From assembly GCA_913061095.1 (NCBI GenBank), contig CAJXVM010000012.1, positions 62,001 through 126,000 on the forward strand: DNA of 64,000 bases, read 5' to 3'. This document shows positions 16,337 to 25,005 of the stretch, piece by piece; the first letter of the stretch is position 1; each line of letters starts with the position of its first letter. Below the pieces are notes generated by a model. It did no database searches, was not told the origin of the DNA, and was given only the letters and a program-made list of their open reading frames with translations. The translations under genes and the position numbers were made by a program. Source of the stretch: an uncultured Ignavibacteria bacterium (GTDB lineage Bacteria > Bacteroidota > Ignavibacteria > SZUA-365).

Positions 16337-17038
16337 ATGAAACTGTTCACCATCGTTTTCTCAATGCTGCTCCTGCAGACGGGCGGCTGCGACAGAGCGC
16401 CGGAAGGCGAGCAGATACGATCGTTCCAATCACAGCAGAACAATGGAGGCGGGAATATGAATGCAAACCCGGCGATGAAGCGAAATGACAAAGCGCGCAC
16501 AGACGCTGAGAAACATGCTCCGGGCGGAGAAACCGATACCGCGACATTCGGCGCGGGCTGTTTCTGGTGCGTCGAGGCCGTGTTCGAACGCCTCGACGGG
16601 GTGCAGTCCGTGATCGCCGGTTATGCCGGAGGCGATGTCGTGAATCCAACGTACGAAGAAGTGTGCTCAGGGACGACCGGACACGCGGAAGTTGCGCAGA
16701 TCGTGTTCGATCCGGAGACAATATCCTTCGCGGAACTGCTCGAAGTATTCTGGCAGGCGCACGATCCGACGACGCTCAACCGGCAGGGTGCCGACGTGGG
16801 AACGCAGTATCGATCGTCGATTTTTTATCATGGTGAACAGCAGCGTGAAACAGCGGAGCGATCGAAGAAAGCAGCTCAGCAGTATTTCAACGATCCCATC
16901 GTCACGGAAATATCGCCCCTCGAGGAATTCTACGTGGCGGAGAATTATCACCAGGATTATTACACCAACAATCGCAATGCGCCTTACTGCCAGGTGGTCA
17001 TCCGTCCCAAGCTCAAAAAGCTGAACCTGGAAGACTGA
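16337..17038 (+). CDS. msrA: Peptide-methionine (S)-S-oxide reductase, lipoprotein form
   Basis: 233 residues. The ATG at 16337 follows CAGGAAT and opens a signal peptide with lipobox LQTGGC, so the enzyme is exported and lipid anchored, unlike cytoplasmic MsrA. After a linker of about 55 residues the catalytic domain begins with FGAGCFWCVEAVFERLDGV, where the first Cys of GCFWC is the sulfenic-acid nucleophile, followed by the conserved GYAGG, GHAEV, HDPTTLNRQG and DVGTQYRS segments. It repairs methionine-S-sulfoxide in envelope proteins. The C-terminal AENYHQDYY is also typical. A single gene closed by a terminator. Confidence 0.95.
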   Translation: MKLFTIVFSMLLLQTGGCDRAPEGEQIRSFQSQQNNGGGNMNANPAMKRNDKARTDAEKHAPGGETDTATFGAGCFWCVEAVFERLDGVQSVIAGYAGGDVVNPTYEEVCSGTTGHAEVAQIVFDPETISFAELLEVFWQAHDPTTLNRQGADVGTQYRSSIFYHGEQQRETAERSKKAAQQYFNDPIVTEISPLEEFYVAENYHQDYYTNNRNAPYCQVVIRPKLKKLNLED

Positions 17039-17067
17039 CAGCACCCGACACGGCACCGGAAAACAAC

Positions 17068-17097
17068 GAGGGCTGCCCGAACCGCGGGCAGCCCTCG
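17068..17097. terminator. Intrinsic terminator between convergent genes
   Basis: GAGGGCTGCCCG and CGGGCAGCCCTC form a perfect 12-bp-class stem. On the minus strand it is followed by TTGTTTTCC, so it best serves the minus-strand gene ending at 17123; it can also stop msrA transcription. Confidence 0.8.
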
Positions 17098-17122
17098 CTG
17101 TCTTGTAGGGAGGAATGGATGT

Positions 17123-20100
17123 TTACTTCATGAGCGTCATGCGGCGCGTCTGCACTGTACCGCCGGCCTCGAGCTGATAGAGATAGATGCCCGAGGGAAG
17201 CGAAGTGGCGCGGAAAAGCAGGTCATGGCTGCCGGCGTCATGGACGCCTTCCGCCACGGTCGCGACCTGCTGCCCGAGGAGGTTGAATACGCGAAGGGAA
17301 ACGCTCATGCGCTCGGGCAGTGTGAAGCGGATCGTGGTCGAGGGATTGAACGGATTCGGATAATTCTGCTCCAGTCCGACAGTGGTCGGTACACGCGGCT
17401 GATCCGCGATACCGGTGACGGATGTGGGCTGGAGACTGAAATCGGCATTGCCTCGCGCATCCTGCACGGCTGCCTGGCCTTGACCCGTCTCATAGGCGAC
17501 TTCAGATACCATGATGTCGAGCGTGCCGTTGGGCGTGTTCTCCATCAGGTAGCTGCCGTCGGGACCGGTCACGCTGAAATACACGTAGCCCGCGGCATCC
17601 ATGCCATATACCCACGCGTTCGGAAGCGGTGTGCCGCTCCGGGCATCGGTGATCCGGCCGCGGATTTCGGCGAGTCCGTTGTCGGCAAGCGGATCAAGCG
17701 TGAGTGTCATTTCGCCGGAAATGCCTTCCCAGCGGCTCTCCTTCCAGCTGTGCGTGTTGCCCGCATACACGCCGACATAGCCCAGCGCGCGGGCGCGAAT
17801 CACGGCGTTCTCCCAGGCCTGGATTTCGAAATTGCCAGCAGCATCCGTCGTCGTGCTGATACTCGCTCCGGTCGCGGGATTCAGCGCTTCGACGATAACA
17901 AAGGAGGGAATGCCACCACCGCGCGCGATCACCCGGCCGCGGAAGGGACGCGGACCGATGGGCGCTGCTGCGAGTGCGAAGTCGATACCCTTGACGGGGG
18001 CTGCGTTTGCAATGGTCACGGCAGTCGCCTGCTGGTGTGTCTGCGCGTCATCGTAGAACTCGCCCAGATGCTTGTACGCGGCAGCGAAAACGATGTAGTC
18101 GTCATCCGGCAGTCCTTCGACGGTGTACTGGCCGTTCGCATCTGCGCGCGCACCGCGCTCGAAGCGATGGTTCGCTGCCCGCACCTTGACGAATGCGTGC
18201 GCGAGCGGATCACCGCTGTCTTCGTCGGTGATCGTGCCACTGATGCTTCCGCCTGTCCCGAGCGCAAAATCGATGCCGGTCACCGGCTGCGCGGCGACAC
18301 TGACCTTTGTCGCTGCGGAAAGATCGGAAACGCCGTCGTAGTACTCGGCGATGAAGCCCTGCGCCTCAGCGCGGACATGATAGTCACCCTGCGGCAGGCC
18401 CTCGATGAGATAACTGCCGTCGGCGGCAGTTACCGCGCCGGCGAAGCCGCCCGGCATGCGGCCCGGTGTGGGCTGAATGTTCGCCCACGCGCGCACGCGT
18501 GCATCGGCGATCGGTGCGCCGTTTTCGTCACGCACCACACCGGCGATGGAACCGCCGAACCTGTCGAGCGCGAAATCGATGCCGGTCACAGAACCGGTCT
18601 GCGACACGGTGACATCCGTGGCCTGCGCGATGTCGGTGACGTTGTCATACCACTCATTCTGGTACCCCGCCGCCGCACAGTGCACGCGATATGTGCCGGG
18701 CTGCGTGGCGAGGTTGTATTCGCCCTGTGAATCGGTATAGGCGAACGCGCGGGAATTCGGTCCGTCGAGCACGACGAGCGCTCTGGCAATCGGTGCGCCG
18801 GAGGAGGCATCGGTCACGGTGCCGGAAATGCCCGGCAGCTGTTCGAGGTCGAAATCGATATTCTTCGTCTCCTGCCCGTCAGTGACGGCCACCTTCGTCG
18901 CGGCAGAAATGTCTGCCACGCCGTCATAGAACTGCTGCGTATAGCCGTCCTTTGTGGCCATGACGTAATAGTCGCCGGTCGGGAGTCCTGTGAGCGTATA
19001 GGCGCCCGACGCATCGGTGCGGGTGAACATCGCGTTCGTGCTGCCGGAGGGATTGCTGTTGCGCTGCACGGCGATACCGACGGCGGCGTCCTCGATGGGA
19101 TTACCGGTCGCGGCGTCCCGCACGATGCCGCTGATCTTCCCGCCCTCGCCGAGAACGAAATCGATGCCGGTCGCTGAGGGATTGGACGCATCCAGCGTCA
19201 GCTTCGCAGCCTGCTGCGCGTCGGGAGCGTTGTCGTAATACTCGGTAACAAACCCCTGCTTTACGGCCCAGACGACGAAAGTGCCGCTGGGAACCTTCAG
19301 TTCGTAGCTGCCGTCGGCTTCGGTGCGTACCTGGAGCCAGCGCAGCATCGGACCGCCCCACATCTCGGTAAAGATGATGGCATCCGCGATCGGATTATTC
19401 TGTGCGTCGTACACGGTGCCGCTGATCGTGAATACCGGATCCTGCTGACGCTTCTGCAGAATGAAATCCACACCGGTGACCGTGGAGGAGGAGGTAATCG
19501 TGACCTTGTCGGCCTGAGATGGATCGCTCTTCCCGTCATAGTACTGCGTGTGATGGTCGCGTTCCTGGGCGACCACGATGTAATCCCCGTCGGGAAGTCC
19601 GCTGATCTCATATGCGCCGTTGGCGTCGGTGCGGGCGCCGAACGTGTTGCTGCCGTTCGGATTGCTGCCGCCGTTCGCGGGCTGCAGCATGACCGTGGCG
19701 TACTCGAGCGGCGTGCTGTTGTCTTCGGAATACACCGTTCCGCGGATCGTGCCGCCGGTGCCGAGCACGAAGTCGATCTTGTCGATGAGCTTGCTGGCGG
19801 GATCCGTGGTGAATTTCGTCGCCGTGGTCATGTCCTGCGCGTCGTCATAGAACTCGGGCACATATCCTGTCGCGGCCGCGCGCACATAGTACTCGCCCGC
19901 GGGTACGTCAATGCTGAATGCGCCCTGGGCGTCAGTCTTGCCGTCGACCATGAACGGCAGCATGCCCGCACCCATGATGGAAACATGCGCATTCTCGATC
20001 GGTCCCGACGAGCTGCTGACAGTCCCTTCGAAGGTGTATTCGTGCTGCGGCGGTGCCAGCATGATGGCGACGGTGCCGCGCACCGTGGCCGTGCCGACGG

Positions 20101-20413
20101 TCGCCGTCGCGATCACGGCGCCGCGGGGGGCGGGATTCTGGGCTACCGTCAGCAGGCCGTTTGCGTCGATGCTGCCGAATGTAGCGGGATCGACGTCCCA
20201 GCTGAGCTGGTCGATCTGGACTTCCTGCTTGAGCCCGGTCGAGAATTCATATGCTTTGGCGGTGAACTGCACCGTTTCCCCCGCCTTTACGGTCAGCGGA
20301 CCGTTCGGGGAGTGCGAAGGCGTGATCTCCAGTATCAGCCGCGCCGGTTGGGCGAACGCGAGCCCCGATGCGGAGAGCAGTATTGTGAGCGCCAGTAACA
20401 GACCTCGTTTCAT
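17123..20413 (-). CDS. Large secreted T9SS protein with nine carboxypeptidase-regulatory-like domains
   Basis: 1096 residues. The ATG at 20413 follows CAGGAG and begins a signal peptide ending AFAQ. An Ig-like domain (about 30-120) is followed by nine tandem carboxypeptidase-regulatory-like beta domains of about 90-110 residues, most with the recurring GIDFALGxGGxIxGTVxD, A.GxYxxxGLPxGDYxVxA and GYxxEYYD phrases. The last 80 residues are a type IX sorting domain (NYPNPFNPSTTIRFTLPE ... SGIYLYQL ... RRMTLMK). It should be exported by Sec and attached or released by T9SS. The repeats suggest an adhesive or structural rod; no enzyme site is seen. Single gene. Confidence 0.88.
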   Translation of the reverse strand: MKRGLLLALTILLSASGLAFAQPARLILEITPSHSPNGPLTVKAGETVQFTAKAYEFSTGLKQEVQIDQLSWDVDPATFGSIDANGLLTVAQNPAPRGAVIATATVGTATVRGTVAIMLAPPQHEYTFEGTVSSSSGPIENAHVSIMGAGMLPFMVDGKTDAQGAFSIDVPAGEYYVRAAATGYVPEFYDDAQDMTTATKFTTDPASKLIDKIDFVLGTGGTIRGTVYSEDNSTPLEYATVMLQPANGGSNPNGSNTFGARTDANGAYEISGLPDGDYIVVAQERDHHTQYYDGKSDPSQADKVTITSSSTVTGVDFILQKRQQDPVFTISGTVYDAQNNPIADAIIFTEMWGGPMLRWLQVRTEADGSYELKVPSGTFVVWAVKQGFVTEYYDNAPDAQQAAKLTLDASNPSATGIDFVLGEGGKISGIVRDAATGNPIEDAAVGIAVQRNSNPSGSTNAMFTRTDASGAYTLTGLPTGDYYVMATKDGYTQQFYDGVADISAATKVAVTDGQETKNIDFDLEQLPGISGTVTDASSGAPIARALVVLDGPNSRAFAYTDSQGEYNLATQPGTYRVHCAAAGYQNEWYDNVTDIAQATDVTVSQTGSVTGIDFALDRFGGSIAGVVRDENGAPIADARVRAWANIQPTPGRMPGGFAGAVTAADGSYLIEGLPQGDYHVRAEAQGFIAEYYDGVSDLSAATKVSVAAQPVTGIDFALGTGGSISGTITDEDSGDPLAHAFVKVRAANHRFERGARADANGQYTVEGLPDDDYIVFAAAYKHLGEFYDDAQTHQQATAVTIANAAPVKGIDFALAAAPIGPRPFRGRVIARGGGIPSFVIVEALNPATGASISTTTDAAGNFEIQAWENAVIRARALGYVGVYAGNTHSWKESRWEGISGEMTLTLDPLADNGLAEIRGRITDARSGTPLPNAWVYGMDAAGYVYFSVTGPDGSYLMENTPNGTLDIMVSEVAYETGQGQAAVQDARGNADFSLQPTSVTGIADQPRVPTTVGLEQNYPNPFNPSTTIRFTLPERMSVSLRVFNLLGQQVATVAEGVHDAGSHDLLFRATSLPSGIYLYQLEAGGTVQTRRMTLMK

Positions 20414-20741
20414 GGCGTATCTCCTGTTATGATTGTACGTGGTACGTGAATACTTGGGCATATATATGTAAGACAATCATCCCCCCGCGTTTGTTACACT
20501 CCGTCCCCGCGACTCCGTCAGGAAGCGCTTCCATCGGGGAGACGCGCTATTCTTCTGATGCAACTGCGGGAACAGGGATAAATGAAATCCCGGCAGGCAC
20601 GAATCCTACATTTTATTCATGTGCAATTAAGCTCCTGTTAATGTTCGCCCCTTAGATTGCAGGCAGTTGCTTTGTCGCGGCAAGTGGAGATACGCCGCTG
20701 CGGAGCACGAGGAAGAGGAGTAACTTTGTGAGGCACGAGCC
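20414..20741. other. Divergent intergenic region, promoters only
   Basis: This 328-bp gap lies between the divergent T9SS protein and the sensor kinase. It holds an AT-rich stretch (ATATATATGTAAGAC, about 20459-20473) near the minus-strand gene and a second AT-rich stretch at 20608-20655. No gene, hairpin or exact TAnnTTTG box is evident. Confidence 0.5.
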
Positions 20742-22493
20742 ATGCTTCGGCGAACATATCGAGAATTAAGCACTTTTTCCCTGGTCCTGCTGCTGCTCTG
20801 CTGGGCCCTGTACCTGCTTGATTCCGTCCATACGCGATGGGCGGAGAGCCGGGTGCGGTCTACGGTGTCCGGTCAGCTTGTACAGCAGGGTGTTGTGCTC
20901 AGCAACACGCTCAACAGCAAGCTTGCCCTTCTGTACGGACTGCGCAGCTATGTCGAGGCCGATCCATCCACGGCGCGGCTGGACAGCGAATTCGACCTGA
21001 TCGCGCGCTCCCTGCGCGAAAACACCGTCGGCATCCGCGCCCTCCAGCTGGTGAAAGACGGCAGAATACAGTACATGTATCCCACCCGTGGAAACGAGGC
21101 CGCGATCGGACTCGATCTTCGCAATGATCCACGTCCGGATGTACGTAAAACCGTGCGCAAGGCGATGACATCGGATGGCATCACCATCAACGGTCCCCTC
21201 GAACTGAAACAGGGGGGAAGCGGGATTGTCGCGCGTCTTCCCATCCACAGTGACGGAGAGATCTGGGGACTCGCGGCCGTCGTCATCGATCTGCCCGCGC
21301 TGTTCGCCGAGGCGGGCATCCAGCCCGTGAGCGGCGAACTGCATGTTGCCGCCCGTGACCAGGAGCGTGCGGTGTTTTTCGGAGACGAGGACGTGTTCGC
21401 CGGACAGCCCGAAATGCAGCGCATCCCGCTCATCGACGGCGCATGGGAGCTCGCCGCAGCGCCCGGTGCCGGCTGGGGCACCCTTGTCGGCGACCAGATC
21501 ATTTCATTCCGCATCGCGCTCGGCGTGGTCCTGCTGCTGCTCGTCAGCCTGTTTTTTGTCTCCACGCGAAACAAGTATGTGCTGCAGAAACTCGTCGAAC
21601 GGCGCACACAGGAACTGCGCTCGCTGAACAGCAGCCTCCGGAAGGAAGTTGACGCCCGGCGCCGCACGGAAGTCGATCTCGTCACTGCGCGCGACGAAGC
21701 CGAGCATTCCGCCCGCCTGAAGGATGCATTCATCGCGAGCATGTCGCATGAAATCCGCACGCCGCTGCACGTGATTCTCGGATACGTCGATCTGCTGGCC
21801 GGTCCCGAAGAGGAGATTGCCCATGAGAAGCACATGTATATCGAGAGCATGAAGAACGCCGGCAGCCGGCTCATGCGCACGATCGAGGAAATCCTCCACA
21901 TATCGAGCCTGCGCGCCGGCACCTATCGGCTCAACAAAACCGACATGGATATCGTCTCGACGACGAAGTCGCTTTTCCACCGGTATTATTCCGCCGCGGC
22001 AGAGCGCGGGCTGGAGATGATCTGGCGTTCCGACATCGTGCGTGCGGACCTGCACGCCGATCCGCACAGCCTCGAGCTCGCCCTGACGAATCTGCTCGAC
22101 AATGCATTCAAATACACCGAGAAAGGTTCCATCGCGGTATCCGTTACGGGAGAAGGGAAGTACTGCTCGATCAGCGTGCGTGATTCCGGCATCGGCATTT
22201 CGGATGAATACATCGAGCAGGTCTTCGATGTCTTCTCGCAGGAAAAGACGGGATACAACCGTCCGTATGACGGACTCGGACTCGGACTGACACTCACGAA
22301 ACGGTACGTCGAGCTGCATGGCGGAAGCGTCGCCGTCGAGAGCGAAAAGGGTGTGGGATCGACGTTTACGATGACGCTGCCCGCGCATGCTATTGTTCGC
22401 CACGCCGTGCCGGAGGAAGAGACGCGCGAGGTGCGTCCGGTCGTGGAAGCGCCGCCGCTGACGTTAATCCGCGGGTCCGCGAACGTGGCGTAG
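20742..22493 (+). CDS. Membrane histidine kinase with CHASE sensor domain
   Basis: 583 residues. TM1 (about 12-30) and TM2 (about 255-277) bracket an extracytoplasmic CHASE-type sensor (GIRALQLVKDGRIQYMYP... GLDLRNDP, VARLPIH). A coiled coil leads to the HisKA domain with the phospho-acceptor His in MSHEIRTPLH, then the ATPase with NLLDNAFKYT (N box), DSGIGI (G1) and GLGLGLTLTK (G2). All catalytic motifs are present. It senses a small periplasmic ligand, unknown here. The Fis-type regulator gene lies 130 bp downstream on the same strand and is a plausible partner, although that protein lacks a receiver Asp. Confidence 0.9.
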   Translation: MLRRTYRELSTFSLVLLLLCWALYLLDSVHTRWAESRVRSTVSGQLVQQGVVLSNTLNSKLALLYGLRSYVEADPSTARLDSEFDLIARSLRENTVGIRALQLVKDGRIQYMYPTRGNEAAIGLDLRNDPRPDVRKTVRKAMTSDGITINGPLELKQGGSGIVARLPIHSDGEIWGLAAVVIDLPALFAEAGIQPVSGELHVAARDQERAVFFGDEDVFAGQPEMQRIPLIDGAWELAAAPGAGWGTLVGDQIISFRIALGVVLLLLVSLFFVSTRNKYVLQKLVERRTQELRSLNSSLRKEVDARRRTEVDLVTARDEAEHSARLKDAFIASMSHEIRTPLHVILGYVDLLAGPEEEIAHEKHMYIESMKNAGSRLMRTIEEILHISSLRAGTYRLNKTDMDIVSTTKSLFHRYYSAAAERGLEMIWRSDIVRADLHADPHSLELALTNLLDNAFKYTEKGSIAVSVTGEGKYCSISVRDSGIGISDEYIEQVFDVFSQEKTGYNRPYDGLGLGLTLTKRYVELHGGSVAVESEKGVGSTFTMTLPAHAIVRHAVPEEETREVRPVVEAPPLTLIRGSANVA

Positions 22494-22529
22494 CCGCCAA
22501 TCCCACAGAACATACCTCATGGACAAACG

Positions 22530-22561
22530 CGCTGCCGCACGCCATCACGGGTGCGGCGGCG
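22530..22561. terminator. Strong hairpin after the kinase gene
   Basis: CGCTGCCGCAC (22530-22540) pairs with GTGCGGCGGCG (22551-22561), 11 bp with one T-G wobble and a 10-base loop. No T-tract follows, so it may attenuate rather than fully terminate before the regulator gene. Confidence 0.45.
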
Positions 22562-22623
22562 TGCTATTGGGCGCCGCGGAAGTCGAATGCGTATATTGCA
22601 TCGCAGCACTCTGAGAATCATCG

Positions 22624-23313
22624 ATGAGGATTCCGATCTCAGCGTCAACATTCAATATCGTGCTCGTCGACGAGGATTATTCCACCCTCCGCCTGCTGGA
22701 TCTGACCATCAGCCGATCGTGGGGACACCGGACGGAGAGCTACCGGACGGCGAGCGCTTACCTCGCGCAGGCGTCCGACGCTCCCGACGTGCTGCTGTAC
22801 GGACTGCCGCCCGAGCTCGAAAATCCTGCGGCATCGCTGCGCTCCCTGCAGCGCCGCTTTCCAGGAATGCCGATCATCCTGCTCTGCAGCAGGGAGGATC
22901 ACGATCGGGCCGCAGCACTGCTGACGAAAGGCGCATGGGATTATTTCACGCGTCCGGTGGATCTCCTGCGGCTGCGCGCCGTGCTGCAGCGCATCGCCGA
23001 TGTCCGGCAGCTTCTCGAACGCATCGCCGAACTCGAGGAGCGCCTCGCCGGCCTCGAAGAACGCCTCGCCGGTCAGAGATCCGGCGACGTCCCGAAATCC
23101 GGTGTCCGTCGTGGCGCGCGGAAATCAGACGCGGAAGATGCCGGCGCCATCCTCACCATGGATGAGGCGAAGGAAACCGCGATTCGTCGCGCACTGCGGG
23201 CGTCAGGTGGCAACGTCAAGGAGGCCGCCCGTCTGCTGGGCATCGGCCGTACGACCATCTACAAGCTCATGGAGAAATTCAACCTCCATCATCGATCGGA
23301 TGATACCGACTAA
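22624..23313 (+). CDS. Receiver-like plus Fis HTH regulator lacking the phospho-Asp
   Basis: 229 residues; ATG at 22624 without a strong ribosome site. Residues about 10-125 have the receiver fold: IVLVDEDY supplies the acidic pair, PIILLCS the Thr/Ser position and YFTRPVD the Lys-Pro position (Lys replaced by Arg). Where the phosphorylated Asp should lie, the strand reads DVLLYGLPP with no Asp. A heptad-rich coiled coil (about 125-150) and a Fis-type HTH (GGNVKEAARLLGIGRTTIYKLMEKF, about 195-220) follow, with no AAA+ domain. This is the NtrC-like architecture stripped of sigma-54 contact and phosphorylation. It likely binds DNA constitutively or responds to another signal. Confidence 0.8.
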   Translation: MRIPISASTFNIVLVDEDYSTLRLLDLTISRSWGHRTESYRTASAYLAQASDAPDVLLYGLPPELENPAASLRSLQRRFPGMPIILLCSREDHDRAAALLTKGAWDYFTRPVDLLRLRAVLQRIADVRQLLERIAELEERLAGLEERLAGQRSGDVPKSGVRRGARKSDAEDAGAILTMDEAKETAIRRALRASGGNVKEAARLLGIGRTTIYKLMEKFNLHHRSDDTD

Positions 23314-23485
23314 CGCATATCCGCACCGCTCCGCCGAGACGACGTGTCTGCGTGTGATCGATGTAACTTTTTTCTTCTCAATGTGTTAGATTGTTTTGAA
23401 TGACATTGTGCCCAGGCTCTCGTATGCGCCGGTGCTTCGCGGACGCTCCGCGCGCTGCCTATCCTCATCATTCACTAGGTGCCGT

Positions 23486-24910
23486 ATGCGATTTTCCAGA
23501 ATACTCCTTGTCCTCCCGCTCGTCATCGGACTTTTCGTTTCCTGTTCGGAAGACTCCGCAAACGAACCGCAGCGCGTCACACTCTCGGGTGTGATCCAGA
23601 AAGCCTCCGACGGAACGCCGCTCGCCGGCGCCGAGGTGATCGCCCTGCAGCATGAAGGCGGTGAGGAACTCGCCCGCGCCGTGTCCGACTCCGGCGGACA
23701 TTTCGCCCTCTACGATCTTCCGGCCGTCATGCTGGATCTGCTTATAGAGGCACAGGGCTACGCGCCGGTGCACATGGAAAACATGGATCCCGCCCAGCCG
23801 CCCGAGGCGCTGCGGAACCTCGCAATCACCATGGAGGGCGACAGCACGGAAGAATGCTGCGACGGCGTCCTGACAGTGATCGTGCGGGACCCGCAGAATC
23901 AGCCCATTCTCGGTGCGCTGGTGCGCGTCTGGAAAGATGGCGCCATCCACAAGAAAACATGGACGGATTCCTCCGGTATCGCCGTGCTGCAGGATCTCTG
24001 CGGCGGCGAGTACGGGGTGGATGTCACAAAGGATGACTGGACCGACCGCGAATTCACCTTCGGCATCAACGAGAACTGTGATCCGGTCACGAAGGAAGTG
24101 ACGATGGAACGGCTCGGTTGCTGCGATGGCGTGTTCACGCTCATCGTGCGTGACGGCAATGGAGATCCGGTTGAGGGAGCCAAAGTACAGGTGCGCAAGG
24201 GTATGAAGACGCTGGAGGATCCTCGCACGGATGCGAACGGACGCATCGTGGTCGACGGCCTCTGCGAAGGCGAGTACAACTACCGCGTTTCGAAGGAGGG
24301 ATACAAGGTCGTCGAGGGCGTATTCGCCATCAACGAGAATTGCGATCCGGTCACGAAGGAAGCGACGATGGAACGGCTCGGCTGCTGCGACGGCGTGTTC
24401 ACGCTCATCGTGCGGGATGGGAACGGCGATCCGGTCGAGGGAGCCAAAGTGCTGGTGCGGAAGGGATCGAAGGCAATCGAGGATCCTCGCACGGATGCGA
24501 ACGGACGCATCGTGGTCGACGGCCTCTGTGAAGGTGAGTACAACTACCGCATCTCGAAGGAAGGATTCAAGGTCGTCGAGGGCGTATTCTCCATCAATGC
24601 AAACTGTGATCCCGTAACCAAGGAAGCTACGCTGGAGACCAATGCGGCCTGCTGCACCGGTGTGCTGACGGTGACCGTGGTCGATTCGACGTCCACGCCC
24701 ATTCAGAATGCGATCATCAGACTTTGGAAAGACGGTGCGATGCTTGAAAAGCAGCTGACCGGCAGCAACGGCAAGGCCGTGTTCGATCACCTCTGCGCAG
24801 GATCCTACGGCGTCGATGTCGAAAAGGCGGGACTCAAGGCGCGCGAATTCATGTTCTCCATCAACGAAAATTGCGATCCGTACAGCAAGACCATTGAACT
24901 GCTGCCCTGA
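23486..24910 (+). CDS. Lipoprotein with tandem Cys-containing carboxypeptidase-like repeats
   Basis: 474 residues; the ATG at 23486 opens a signal peptide with lipobox GLFVSC. A first carboxypeptidase-regulatory-like domain (about 20-110) is followed by four repeats of about 82-88 residues. Each starts CCDGVxTxIVRD, has an LCxGEYxxxV centre and ends INENCDPVTKE, so each carries four cysteines (CC, LC, NC). The two middle repeats are nearly identical at DNA level. The domains should be extracellular beta-sandwiches cross-linked by disulfides. No enzymatic motif; a surface structural or adhesin role is inferred. Confidence 0.85.
   Translation: MRFSRILLVLPLVIGLFVSCSEDSANEPQRVTLSGVIQKASDGTPLAGAEVIALQHEGGEELARAVSDSGGHFALYDLPAVMLDLLIEAQGYAPVHMENMDPAQPPEALRNLAITMEGDSTEECCDGVLTVIVRDPQNQPILGALVRVWKDGAIHKKTWTDSSGIAVLQDLCGGEYGVDVTKDDWTDREFTFGINENCDPVTKEVTMERLGCCDGVFTLIVRDGNGDPVEGAKVQVRKGMKTLEDPRTDANGRIVVDGLCEGEYNYRVSKEGYKVVEGVFAINENCDPVTKEATMERLGCCDGVFTLIVRDGNGDPVEGAKVLVRKGSKAIEDPRTDANGRIVVDGLCEGEYNYRISKEGFKVVEGVFSINANCDPVTKEATLETNAACCTGVLTVTVVDSTSTPIQNAIIRLWKDGAMLEKQLTGSNGKAVFDHLCAGSYGVDVEKAGLKAREFMFSINENCDPYSKTIELLP
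24104..24631 (+). repeat. Two consecutive 264-bp coding repeats
   Basis: The DNA from 24104 to 24367 repeats at 24368-24631 with few differences (for example identical stretches around CGCACGGATGCGAACGG). The 264-bp period equals 88 codons, so copy number could change in frame by recombination. Confidence 0.85.
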
Positions 24911-24964
24911 AGCAGGCTGAAATTTCCGTGAGGTACGCCGAGACGGCATTTCCTTATACAGCGC

Positions 24965-24998
24965 ACACGCCGCGTTCCCGTTCGGGAGTGCGGCGTGT
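24965..24998. terminator. Hairpin between convergent genes
   Basis: ACACGCCGC (24965-24973) pairs with GCGGCGTGT (24990-24998), with an inner TCCCG/CGGGA pairing that extends the structure. No clear T-tract on either strand, so it is a hairpin with probable but unproven terminator function. Confidence 0.5.
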
Positions 24999-25005
24999 CT
25001 GCGTT

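Noticed and set aside
22551-23165. 204-residue plus-strand ORF of Arg/Ala-rich composition
   Set aside because: Shadow frame of the receiver/Fis regulator gene, with no motifs.
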